Assembly: GCA_052143655.1 (NCBI GenBank)
Contig: JBKQSL010000161.1
Coordinates: forward strand, 1-17,131
Source: CAVSUR01 sp052143655
Lineage (GTDB): Bacteria > Actinomycetota > Actinomycetes > Streptosporangiales > Streptosporangiaceae
Length of the DNA stretch: 17,131 nt
Reading direction: 5' to 3'
Both the position numbers and the translations under genes were made by a program. The stretch's first letter is position 1. Each line of letters opens with the position of its first letter. Shown one piece after another: positions 1 through 7,682 of this stretch. The notes under the pieces are model-generated. The model did not search any database. It was not told the DNA's origin and was given only the letters and a program-made list of their open reading frames with translations.

Positions 1-1468
1 CGGCGGCCAGCCCCGCGGCGGCGGCCCGCGCCGTCCCGCGCAGCGCGGCCCGGCCCCGGGCCCGCAGTACCGCTGCCACCAGCATCGCGCCCGAGACGGT
101 CATCCCGACGGTGTTCCCGACGCTCAGCGCTGGGACCGCCCACCGGGCCGGGACCAGGCTGACCATGACCAGGTCCACGGCGATGACCACCAGCCAGCCA
201 GCGGACATGCCTGCCGCCGCGGCTCGGGCCCGGCCGTCCGCCAGCAGTACCCGCGACAGGCAGGCCATCAGGCCATATCCGGCCAGCCCCGGAGCGAACA
301 GGGCGAACCCCAGTGCCAGCTGGTCGATCTTGCCCGGCGAGGAGGCGAAGACCCGGGCGGCGGGGACGGCGACAGCCGCCAGCGCGCCCGCCCCGAGCCA
401 GGAGGCCACCAGCACCGCCCGCGCGGCGGCCGCTGCCGTGTCGTCGAAGGCCCTGCCGTCGCGCGCGGACAGCGCCGGGAAGGCGCTGACGGCGATCGGG
501 ATGGCCAGCACCGCGTAAGCCGATACGAAGACCTGCCAGCCGTAGTTGTACAAGACGATCGCGCCCCGGTCGCCGTGCCGGTTGGCCAGCCAGGTCACGA
601 CCAGCATCGCGGCGTCCTGCGCCACCAGCGCGGCCGCGCCGACCGCGGCCAGGCCCCTGGCCCGGCGCGCCACGCCCGGCGGGAACCGCAGGGTGGGGCG
701 CACCCGCAGCCGCAGCCGCCAGGCCGGGATCAGCGCGGTCGCCGCGAGCGCCGCTACCCCGCAGGTGGTCCCGATGGACAGGGCCAGCTCGGCGGGCAGC
801 GGCAGCCGTTCCAGCCCGCGTCCCCGGCTGAGCGGCACGTAGAGCAGGTACGCGGTGATCACGACCAGGCTGGACAGTACCGGGGCCAGGGCCGGCCCGG
901 TGAACCGCCGGTGCGCCTGCAGGATGCCGTACAGCACCACGGCCAGGCCGTAGAGCAGGATCTGCGGAGCGAAGATCGCCAGCATCCGGCTGGTGACGGC
1001 GACCATGTCGGGGTGCGCGCAGCCCGCCGCCCGGTTCACTGGCACCAGCACCGCGGCGATCGGCTGCGCCGCCGCCGCGACGAGCACGCTGGCCGGCAGC
1101 AGGATCAGCACGGTCCAGGTCAGCAGTGCTGACGAGGTCTGCCGAACCTGCCGTGCGGCGTCCGGGTCACCGGCCGCCCGCTCGGCCGGCCGGGCAAGGA
1201 CCGGCACCATGATGCTGGCCAGGGCTCCGCCGAGCACGATGTCGTAGATGATGTTCGGCACCTGGTTGGCCGTCACGTAGGCGCTGCCGAGGCAGTACGC
1301 GCCCACGGTGTGGGCGAAGACCAGCTGGCGCACCAGGCCGAGCAGCCGGGCCGCCACGGTGAGGCCGGCGATCAGCAGGGCGGCCCGGCCGATGGTGCCG
1401 CGCGGCGGCGGCCCTGCGGGACGCGAGCCGACGGCCGGCTCGGCGACCGGCGCGGCGGGCTCGGTCAC
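1..1468 (-). CDS. murJ: MurJ/MviN-family lipid flippase (partial, C-terminus beyond window)
   Basis: The reverse strand is open from a GTG at 1468 to the window edge (489 codons). The translation is an extremely hydrophobic multi-spanning protein. A short Pro/Ala-rich cytoplasmic N-terminus is followed near residue 40 by RLLGLVRQLVFAHTVG and then QVPNIIYDIVLGGAL, the N-terminal pattern of MurJ/MviN proteins in the MOP exporter superfamily. Family members flip lipid-linked precursors such as lipid II across the membrane. The start is fixed by a GTGA overlap with the stop of the glycosyltransferase gene (stop ends at 1465), implying translational coupling. Many actinomycetes carry another murJ copy near the origin, so this may be a paralogue with a different lipid substrate. 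Family assignment is firm; substrate is inference. Confidence 0.88.
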   Translation of the reverse strand, partial: MTEPAAPVAEPAVGSRPAGPPPRGTIGRAALLIAGLTVAARLLGLVRQLVFAHTVGAYCLGSAYVTANQVPNIIYDIVLGGALASIMVPVLARPAERAAGDPDAARQVRQTSSALLTWTVLILLPASVLVAAAAQPIAAVLVPVNRAAGCAHPDMVAVTSRMLAIFAPQILLYGLAVVLYGILQAHRRFTGPALAPVLSSLVVITAYLLYVPLSRGRGLERLPLPAELALSIGTTCGVAALAATALIPAWRLRLRVRPTLRFPPGVARRARGLAAVGAAALVAQDAAMLVVTWLANRHGDRGAIVLYNYGWQVFVSAYAVLAIPIAVSAFPALSARDGRAFDDTAAAAARAVLVASWLGAGALAAVAVPAARVFASSPGKIDQLALGFALFAPGLAGYGLMACLSRVLLADGRARAAAAGMSAGWLVVIAVDLVMVSLVPARWAVPALSVGNTVGMTVSGAMLVAAVLRARGRAALRGTARAAAAGLAA

Positions 1469-2448
1469 GGCCGGGCTGTCTGGGCCGCCGGCGAGGGCGG
1501 GTTCCCGCCGCGTGACCCGGTGCCGTCAGCCGGCTGGTGCCCGCGGCCTGGGCCTGCGGCCGCGGCGGGCCCGGGGCCGGCTCCCTGTCCCGGCGCCGCG
1601 GGCGGGCGCCTGCCGAGCATGTCGAGCCGGCGCAGCGGCGGCGTGCGCTCGATGACCTTGGTGAAGCTGATGAATTCGCTGGCCGCAGTGAGGCCGGCGA
1701 CGAGCCCCAGGGCAGCTAGCCGGGCCGGCCGGGACAGCGTTCCGGCCGCGGCCGCTCCCAGCAGGGCGCCGAGCGCGTTGGCGCCGGCGTCGCCCAGCAT
1801 GGCCCGCTCGCCGAGGTCGTCAGGCAGCAGCGCCAGCGACGCCCCGAGTGGCGCGGCAGCGGCAGCCGCGGCTGGTCCGGACCGGGCCGCGAGCGGCAGC
1901 CCGGCCGCCAGCACCACCTTGATCGCCCGGCCGGGCCGCAGGTCGAAGAGGTTGACCAGGTTCGCTCCCCCGGCCACCAGGGCCGCGTTAATAACCAGGT
2001 CAGCTGCTGCCGGGGCTGCCGGGGCTGCCGGGGCTGCCGGGGCTGCCGGGCCGAGGAGCGCGCTCGCCGCGGCCCCGGTGACGCCGATGCCGACGATCTT
2101 GACTGCGCCGCTGGTGAGTTCCCCGTGCGCGAGGGCACCGAGGTGACCGCGGAAGCCCCGGCGGTCCCCGCTGCCCGCCAGGTCGTCGTAGCAGCCGAGG
2201 GCAGCGGCGCCGAGCCCGGCGACGGCCAGGGCAGCCCGCTGCCGCCGGGCCAGCCCGCCCGCCGTGGCGGCGACTGCAGCGGCCGCGACGGCGACCGCTG
2301 GCCCCTCCAGCAGGGTGACCGGCTCACCGCGGTGGTTAGTCCTGGCCCAGGGCTGCGGTCCGCCTGGCGGCCGGCGGCGCAGCAGGGCGTACGCCAGCCG
2401 GGCACCTGCCGCGGCCAGCGCGCCCGTGGTAATCGCGGGCCGGCTCAC
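1465..2448 (-). CDS. MraY/WecA-like membrane glycosyltransferase (glycosyltransferase family 4)
   Basis: A 327-residue multi-spanning membrane protein. It shows the polyprenyl-phosphate sugar-phosphate transferase pattern: CYDDLAG near residues 86-92 (the family's DD motif), NLVNLFDLRPGRA near 164-175 (the NxxNxxD region) and MLGDAGANALGAL near 217-229. Relatives attach a sugar-phosphate to undecaprenyl phosphate on the cytoplasmic face. The motifs differ from true MraY, so the acceptor or sugar is unknown. The start is GTG at 2448, overlapping the steB/mctB stop by 4 bp (GTGA); its own stop overlaps the murJ start in the same way. Residues 135-148 are an Ala/Pro repeat from a 9-bp DNA repeat, and the C-terminal ~45 residues are Pro/Gly/Ala-rich and probably disordered. 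The neighbours (SteA, SteB, MurJ-like flippase) point to envelope precursor metabolism. Confidence 0.85.
   Translation of the reverse strand: MSRPAITTGALAAAGARLAYALLRRRPPGGPQPWARTNHRGEPVTLLEGPAVAVAAAAVAATAGGLARRQRAALAVAGLGAAALGCYDDLAGSGDRRGFRGHLGALAHGELTSGAVKIVGIGVTGAAASALLGPAAPAAPAAPAAPAAADLVINAALVAGGANLVNLFDLRPGRAIKVVLAAGLPLAARSGPAAAAAAAPLGASLALLPDDLGERAMLGDAGANALGALLGAAAAGTLSRPARLAALGLVAGLTAASEFISFTKVIERTPPLRRLDMLGRRPPAAPGQGAGPGPAAAAGPGRGHQPADGTGSRGGNPPSPAAQTARP
2007..2050. repeat. 9-bp tandem repeat in the glycosyltransferase gene
   Basis: The plus-strand unit ctgccgggg is repeated almost five times without mismatch (2007-2050). The period is three codons, so copy-number change keeps the frame. 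It encodes an Ala-Ala-Pro run at about residues 135-148, between two predicted membrane segments. Confidence 0.9.
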
Positions 2449-3467
2449 TTGTGCCCCGCCCGTTTCCCGGTCCCGCTGGTGGCCGTCGGCGTCGGCGTCA
2501 CGGTGGCCGAGGGAGTCGGCGCCGGGCTCGGCGCCGCGTTGGGGTTCACGCCGTAGGCAGCTGCCTTGCGCCCGGCCAGCTGCTCGTCCAGTGCCTGCAC
2601 GACCATGATCTGGCCGGTCTGGGTGTCGGCGTTGTCGACAGTGGTCAGCGAGCCGCTGACGGCGCCGGACGCGAGCGCGTCGATGGCGCTGCCGGTCCCC
2701 GACCCGGCCAGCGAGCCGGCCAGCACCGTGCCGTCGCCCCCGTCGCGCAGAGCCTGCGCCACGGCGATCAGGACCTGGTTGTCGGGGCTGGCGTCGTTGC
2801 TGGTCGGCGCGGTTGCCGGGGCGACCACCACCGCGAACTGGGCGGGCTGCACCTTCCCGCCTGCCGCGCTGCTCAGCTGTAGGTAACCGTTCTGGGCGAA
2901 GGCGGAGACAACCGCCTGGCTCTGCACGGCCGTGGTGGTCGTGGCCGGCTCGGTCTTGCTGACCAGCGCGGCGGCCAGCACGGCGGCGGCGGCTTGCTGA
3001 CCGCCGGTCTGCGTGCCCGAGCTCGCGGCGCCGGACAGCGGCTGATAGCGCTGCGCCAGGCCGCTGAGCAGGTTCTCGGTCCCGGCGCTGGTGTCGAAGA
3101 ACAGCGTGGTCAGGCTGACCTGGTCGGCCACCGTCCCGCCCGCCTGCCGCACGGCCGCGGCGATGCCGCTGACGGTCTGGCTGTCCGCGCCGGGCGCGGT
3201 CACCAGCGCCACGCTGTGCCGGTCCAGCAGGCCGCCGAGCAGTCGCGCGGCACTGGCCTGGGCGAAGGTCTGGTCGGCGGCGACCTGCCGGGACAGGATG
3301 CCGTTCTGCTGGATGAGCTTGTGGTTCTCCGCCGTGACCTGGTTCGCGGTGGTGCGCAGGCTGTCCTCGACGGTGCCCTGCAGCGCCGTCGAGCCGACGA
3401 ACAGGCCGATGGCCAGGGCGAGGAACACGGCGATGATCGACACCAGGTGATAGCGGAAGTCGATCAT
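2445..3467 (-). CDS. steB: SteB/MctB family membrane-anchored protein (annotated elsewhere as copper transporter)
   Basis: A 340-residue protein starting MIDFRYHLVSIIAVFLALAI, with one transmembrane helix at about residues 8-28, then a predicted coiled coil (about 30-65), a mixed alpha/beta domain and a Pro/Thr-rich tail. This is the PF11382 family: MctB (Rv1698) of M. tuberculosis, linked to copper, and SteB of Corynebacterium glutamicum, a partner of SteA at the division site. The reading frame is open upstream to 3917, but that extension is antisense-like sequence inside steA. The ATG at 3467 shares one base with the steA stop (TGATG) and gives the conserved N-terminus. I see no cysteine and very few Met/His residues, so a metal-binding role is not supported by the sequence. 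The position after steA favours the SteB role. Confidence 0.87.
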   Translation of the reverse strand: MIDFRYHLVSIIAVFLALAIGLFVGSTALQGTVEDSLRTTANQVTAENHKLIQQNGILSRQVAADQTFAQASAARLLGGLLDRHSVALVTAPGADSQTVSGIAAAVRQAGGTVADQVSLTTLFFDTSAGTENLLSGLAQRYQPLSGAASSGTQTGGQQAAAAVLAAALVSKTEPATTTTAVQSQAVVSAFAQNGYLQLSSAAGGKVQPAQFAVVVAPATAPTSNDASPDNQVLIAVAQALRDGGDGTVLAGSLAGSGTGSAIDALASGAVSGSLTTVDNADTQTGQIMVVQALDEQLAGRKAAAYGVNPNAAPSPAPTPSATVTPTPTATSGTGKRAGHK

Positions 3468-4660
3468 CAGAAGATCCCAGTCAGCCAGTACCGCAGGTAG
3501 TCCAGCTCGGAGCCGAGGTACTTCAGGTAGTCCTGGCCGCCGGGCAGCTTGGCCATCGCGACCCCGATGGTCACGGCCGCGGCCAGGGCCAGCAGCACCA
3601 GCGACCACGAGGATATCCGGCTCTGATACAGCCGGCTCACCCCTTTGGCGTCCACGATCTTGTCCCCGACCTTGATCCGGGTCAGGAAGGCGCTGGCCAT
3701 GCCCGACCGGCCCTTGTCGAGGAACTCCACCAGCGAGAACCGCATCCCCACCTCGACGATCAGCGCGGCGCCCGCCTCGTCGGCGAGCAGCACGGCCACG
3801 TCCTCGCTGGTGCCCGGTGCCGGGCAGACGACGCAGTCCAGGCCGAGGTCCTGAATCCGCGGCAGGCCGGGGGCGTAGCCATTCGGGTAGGCGTGCACGA
3901 CCACCTCGGCACCGCACTGCAGCGCCGCGTCCGACACCGAGTCCATGTCGCCGACGATCATGTCAGGGCGGTACCCGGCCTCGAGCAGCGCGTTGGCGCC
4001 GCCGTCCACGCCCACCTTCACCGGCTTGAACTCGCGGATGTAGGCGCGCAGCGCCTTCAGGTCCTCCTGGTGGCGGTACCCGCGGGCGACCACCAGCACA
4101 TGCCGGCCCTCCAGCCTGGTCCGCAGCTCCGGCAGCCGGATCCCGTCGATGAGCAGGTCAGAGTCGCGGCTGATGTAGTCCAGCGTGTTCGCGACGAAGC
4201 CCCTCAGCTGCTCGGTCAGGCCCTCCTGGGCGGCGGCCATGTCCGTGGCCACGGTCTGCGCGGTCTGCACCGTGCCCTTGGCCACCACGGCCTCGCCGAG
4301 ATACAGGGTGTCGCCGTCCAGGCGCACGACCTGACCGTCCCTGACGCTGTCGAAGGCTTCCGGGCCCACCTCGTCCAGCAGCGGTATCCCGGCCTCGACG
4401 AGCACCTGGGGGCCCTGGTTCGGGTACCGGCCGCTGATCGAGGCAGCAACGTTGACCACCGCCGCCACCTGCAGCTGGACCAGCCGCTCCGCGGCGACCC
4501 GGTCCAGGTCGGCGTGGTCGATGATGGCGATGTCCCCGGCGGCCAGCCGCTTGGTGAGATTCTTGGTGCGGCGGTCCAGCCGGGCGGGCGCGACTATCCC
4601 GGGCAGGTCAGCTGACCTGGCCCGGCGGGAGCCGGGGTGCCTGCGGGCCGCGAGATTCAT
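3467..4660 (-). CDS. steA: SteA-like cytokinetic-ring protein
   Basis: A 397-residue protein matching the actinobacterial SteA family. The N-terminal basic stretch leads to DRRTKNLTKRLAAGDIAIIDH (about 29-49, quoted from the conserved region), then SISGRYPNQGP (74-84). A thiamine-pyrophosphokinase-like core carries VGVDGGANALLEAG and PDMIVGDMDSVSD (about 216-244), and there is a C-terminal transmembrane helix at about 350-370. In C. glutamicum SteA localises to the division ring with SteB and affects beta-lactam sensitivity and cell separation. Whether the core is catalytic is unknown. The ATG at 4660 is preceded by no clear Shine-Dalgarno sequence. The gap to recN is 55 bp, so a separate promoter is possible, though none is convincing. 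It is followed at once by steB with a 1-bp overlap. Confidence 0.9.
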   Translation of the reverse strand: MNLAARRHPGSRRARSADLPGIVAPARLDRRTKNLTKRLAAGDIAIIDHADLDRVAAERLVQLQVAAVVNVAASISGRYPNQGPQVLVEAGIPLLDEVGPEAFDSVRDGQVVRLDGDTLYLGEAVVAKGTVQTAQTVATDMAAAQEGLTEQLRGFVANTLDYISRDSDLLIDGIRLPELRTRLEGRHVLVVARGYRHQEDLKALRAYIREFKPVKVGVDGGANALLEAGYRPDMIVGDMDSVSDAALQCGAEVVVHAYPNGYAPGLPRIQDLGLDCVVCPAPGTSEDVAVLLADEAGAALIVEVGMRFSLVEFLDKGRSGMASAFLTRIKVGDKIVDAKGVSRLYQSRISSWSLVLLALAAAVTIGVAMAKLPGGQDYLKYLGSELDYLRYWLTGIF

Positions 4661-4715
4661 CGGTCTGGCCAGTCTGCCAGATCCGCGCAGTTACCGAGCC
4701 CGGCCGGACCAGCGG

Positions 4716-6653
4716 TCAGCTCTCGTCGGCCAGGTCGGCCCGTTCCCGCGCCGCCGCCGTCAGCAGCTCGCTGGCATGCGCCTGGCCGTATTCGGAGTCT
4801 TCCAGGCCGGCCAGCATCCGGGACAACTCCCGGACCCGGCCGGGATCATCCAGCAGCGTCAGCCCGCTGCGCGTCACCGAGCCGTCGCCGGCCTTCTCCA
4901 CCACCAGGTGCGCGTCCGCGAACGCCGCGACCTGCGGCAGGTGCGTGACCACGATGACCTGGGCGCGGCGGGCCAGCCGGGCGAGACGGCGGCCGATCTC
5001 CACCGCCGCCTTCCCGCCGACTCCTGCGTCCACCTCGTCGAACACGAAGGTGGGCACCGGATCCGCGCCCGCGAACACCACCTCGATGGCCAGCATCACC
5101 CGCGACAGCTCGCCGCCGGACGCGCCCTTCTGCAGCGGCAGCGGCGGAGCGCCCGGATGCGCGGCCAGCCGGATCTCGACGTCATCGGCACCGTGCGGGC
5201 CGGGCTCGCGCAGCGGCAGCACCGCTGCGGTCAGCCGCGCGTGCGGCATCGCCAGGGCCGCCAGCTCGGCGGTCACCGCCGCGGCGAACCGGTCGGCGGT
5301 CTCCTGCCGGGCCGCGGTCAGCCGCGTGGCCAGGTCGCTGACGGCGGCCGCGAGCTCAGCCTCGGCGGCGGCCAGCTCGCTGATCTTCTCGTCGTCGCCC
5401 TCCAGCGCGGCCAGCCGCTCGCGGCCCAGCTTGGCCCAGCGCAGCACGGCCGCCAGGTCCGGGACGCCCGCCACCCCGGCAGCGCGCGCAGCGCCTTCCC
5501 CGGCAGCGCCTCCCCCGGCAGTGCCCGCCCCGGCAGTGCCCGCCCCGGCAGTGCCTGCGCCGGCAGTGCCTGCGCCGGCAGTGCCTGCGCCGTCAGTACC
5601 CGCGCCGTCCGTCCCGGCCGACGGCACGCCGGCCGCCGCGTCCGCGTCGCGGGCCAGCGCCAGCTCGGCGGTGCCGTAGGCGCGCACCAGCCGGGCCAGC
5701 GCGGCCCGGCGCTCCTGCACCGCCGCCAGCCGCAGCGGGTCGGCGTCGATCGACTGGGCGTAGGAAGCCAGCTCGGCCGCCACGTCGGAGACCAGGTAAG
5801 CAGCCTCGGAGACCCGGGCGGCCAGCGCGGCCAGCACCGGGTCGTGGTGCGCCGCCGACTCCAGTGCCTGGCGGGCCGCGCCCAGCAGCGTCACCGCGTC
5901 CGCGGCCTCGTACGAGCCGCTGGACGGGTCGCCCACCAGCGCCTGGTGCGCGGTGGTGGCCGCCGAGTGCAGCGCGTCGGCGTTGGCCAGCCGGTCATCC
6001 TCGGCCGCCAGCTCGATGTCCTCGCCGTCGCGCGGCTCGGCCTGGTCCACCTCGGCCAGCCCGCGGCGCAGGTCGTCGGCTTCCCGTGCCCGCTGTGCCG
6101 CCTGCTCGGTGAGCTCGGCCAGCTCCGCGGCCACCGCCAGGTGCCGCTGGTAGGCGCGCCGGTAGTCGGTGAGCAGCGCGCGCAGCGGAGCACCGCCGAA
6201 CCGGTCCAGCGCCTCCCGCTGCCGGCCCGGCCGCAGCAGCTGCTGCTGATCGGACTGGCCGTGCACGGTGATGAGATCGTCGGCAAGGTAAGTCAGCAGC
6301 GACACCGGCACCGACCGGCCGCCAGCGTAGGCCCGTGACCGCCCCTCGGCCGACACCGAGCGGCTGAGGATCAGCGTGCTGCCCTCGTCGTCCAGGTCGC
6401 CGCCCGCGTCGCTCACCTGCCCGGCGACATGCCCGGCCGGGTCGACCCGCAGCCTGCCCTCGACGCTGGCGCGGTCAGCCCCCGGGCGCACCCGGGCCGG
6501 ATCGGCCCGGCCGCCGAACAGCAGTCCCAGCCCGGTGACCACCATGGTCTTGCCCGCCCCGGTCTCGCCGGTGACCACCGTGAAGCCCGGTGAGAGCGGC
6601 AGCACCGCCTCCTCGATCACGCCGAGGCCGCTGATCCGCACTTCCTCAAGCAT
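4716..6653 (-). CDS. recN: DNA repair protein RecN
   Basis: An SMC-like ATPase involved in double-strand break repair. The N-terminus MLEEVRISGLGVI is followed by Walker A GETGAGKT (29-36). The C-terminal half has the ABC signature GASGGELSRVMLA (about 510-522), Walker B TFVFDEVDAGVGG (about 535-547) and the H-loop VVTHLPQVAAFA (about 569-580). Long helical segments between the two halves would form the coiled coil. At 645 residues it is longer than usual for the family (about 560-590). The excess lies around residues 335-395, where a 15-bp DNA repeat encodes a Gly/Ala/Thr-rich linker. The ATG at 6653 has GAGGAG about 10 bp upstream. It follows nadK after 48 bp, probably in one transcript. 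Confidence 0.96.
   Translation of the reverse strand: MLEEVRISGLGVIEEAVLPLSPGFTVVTGETGAGKTMVVTGLGLLFGGRADPARVRPGADRASVEGRLRVDPAGHVAGQVSDAGGDLDDEGSTLILSRSVSAEGRSRAYAGGRSVPVSLLTYLADDLITVHGQSDQQQLLRPGRQREALDRFGGAPLRALLTDYRRAYQRHLAVAAELAELTEQAAQRAREADDLRRGLAEVDQAEPRDGEDIELAAEDDRLANADALHSAATTAHQALVGDPSSGSYEAADAVTLLGAARQALESAAHHDPVLAALAARVSEAAYLVSDVAAELASYAQSIDADPLRLAAVQERRAALARLVRAYGTAELALARDADAAAGVPSAGTDGAGTDGAGTAGAGTAGAGTAGAGTAGAGTAGGGAAGEGAARAAGVAGVPDLAAVLRWAKLGRERLAALEGDDEKISELAAAEAELAAAVSDLATRLTAARQETADRFAAAVTAELAALAMPHARLTAAVLPLREPGPHGADDVEIRLAAHPGAPPLPLQKGASGGELSRVMLAIEVVFAGADPVPTFVFDEVDAGVGGKAAVEIGRRLARLARRAQVIVVTHLPQVAAFADAHLVVEKAGDGSVTRSGLTLLDDPGRVRELSRMLAGLEDSEYGQAHASELLTAAARERADLADES
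5491..5610. repeat. 15-bp minisatellite inside recN (8 units)
   Basis: Eight consecutive 15-bp units, for example gtgcccgccccggca (twice, from 5521) and gtgcctgcgccggca (twice, from 5551). The outer units at 5491-5520 and 5581-5610 have diverged. The unit length is five codons, so gain or loss of units keeps the recN frame. It encodes a GAGTA/GAGTD-type repeat at about residues 348-388 of RecN. Confidence 0.93.
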
Positions 6654-6700
6654 CGCCGCCTGGCTCCTCGTCTCGCTCCGCGCCTCATCCCGCTCAGCGC

Positions 6701-6746
6701 GTCACGGCCCGCCGGGCGGCCGCGTCACGGCCCGCCGGGCGGCCGC
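6701..6746. repeat. 23-bp perfect tandem duplication spanning the nadK stop codon
   Basis: Positions 6701-6723 and 6724-6746 are identical, each starting gtcacggcccgccgg. Because 23 is not a multiple of three, nadK reads the two copies in different frames. The first copy read ends in Ala-Val-Thr, and the second yields Arg-Pro-Pro-Gly-Gly-Pro and a TGA stop. Confidence 0.95.
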
Positions 6747-7682
6747 GGCGCGCCCCCGCCAGCCCGTCACTGGCAAGCCGAACTTCTCCACCAGCCGGTC
6801 GGTGAACGTCGCGCTGGACTGCGCGCCGTTCGCCGCCGCCCCCGGCGGCAGCAGCCGCGCCAGCAGCACGGGACGGGCGCCGCGCCGCACCTCCACCCGC
6901 GCGCCGCGCGGCAGGTCGACCTTACGACGCCCATCGCACCACATGACGGCGCCGTCTGCCTCCCGTTGATCCCCCGTGCCGCCGATCACCTCGGCGGCCA
7001 GCACCGAGTGCGGCGAGACGATCAGCGCCCCGGCGAACAGGGCGTGCGCGCTGATCGGCACCAGCAGCAGCGCCTCGACCGCGGGCCAGACAACCGGCCC
7101 GCCGGCGGAGAACGCGTACGCGGTGGAACCCGTCGGGGTGGCGAACACCACGCCGTCGCAGCCCCACCGGGACAGCGGGCGGCCGTCGACCTCGGTCACC
7201 ACGTCCAGCATCCGCTCCCGGACGGCCTTCTCCACCGTGGCCTCGTTCAGCGCCCAGGTGCTGGCCGTGACGTTGTCCGACCGGATGGACACGTCGATGG
7301 TCATCCGGTCCTCGACGGTATAGCTGCCGGCCACGACCCGGTCCACCGCGTCCGACAGGTCCTCAGGCTCGGCCTCGGCCAGGAAGCCGACGTGGCCGAG
7401 GTTGATCCCGAGCAGCGGTGCCCCGGCCGGGCGGGCGAGCTCGGCGGCGCGCAGCAGCGTGCCGTCCCCGCCGACGACGAGCACCATCTCAGTGCCGTCC
7501 GCGGCCTGCGGCTCGGCCGGGAAGGCGGTGACCACGGGACTGGCCAGCGCCGCCGCCTCCGGTTCCAGTACCCGGACGCTCACTCCGGCACTGGCCAGCC
7601 GCTCGATGACAGCCCGCGCGCTGCGGACGGCAGCAGGGCGGCCGGTGTGCGCGACGACCAGCATCGTCCGCTTGGCGTTCAC
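6702..7682 (-). CDS. nadK: NAD kinase
   Basis: Phosphorylates NAD to NADP in the cytosol. The 326-residue product shows the family motifs: VVGGDGTLLRAA (about 69-80, catalytic GGDG), GINLGHVGFLAE (92-103), ALNEATVEK (144-152, the NE motif), FATPTGSTAYAFSAGGP (180-196), and MWCDGRR near 247-253. An in-frame ATG at 7751 lies inside tlyA. The GTG at 7682 is preferred because it overlaps the tlyA stop as GTGA, has GGAGGG 6 bp upstream, and gives the usual short N-terminus before the first beta strand. The C-terminal end has been altered by a 23-bp duplication, which affects only the last few residues outside the conserved core. The gene lies between tlyA and recN, as in mycobacteria. Confidence 0.96.
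   Translation of the reverse strand: MNAKRTMLVVAHTGRPAAVRSARAVIERLASAGVSVRVLEPEAAALASPVVTAFPAEPQAADGTEMVLVVGGDGTLLRAAELARPAGAPLLGINLGHVGFLAEAEPEDLSDAVDRVVAGSYTVEDRMTIDVSIRSDNVTASTWALNEATVEKAVRERMLDVVTEVDGRPLSRWGCDGVVFATPTGSTAYAFSAGGPVVWPAVEALLLVPISAHALFAGALIVSPHSVLAAEVIGGTGDQREADGAVMWCDGRRKVDLPRGARVEVRRGARPVLLARLLPPGAAANGAQSSATFTDRLVEKFGLPVTGWRGRAAAARRAVTRPPGGP

Noticed and set aside
3468..3917. N-terminal extension of steB/mctB by 150 residues
   Set aside because: The extension is inside steA in another frame and Arg/Gly-rich; the conserved membrane-anchor N-terminus begins at the ATG at 3467.
4452..6338. A 628-codon plus-strand open frame antisense to steA and recN
   Set aside because: Low-complexity Arg/Gln/Gly/His composition with no family motif; it is the GC-driven shadow of two certain genes on the other strand.
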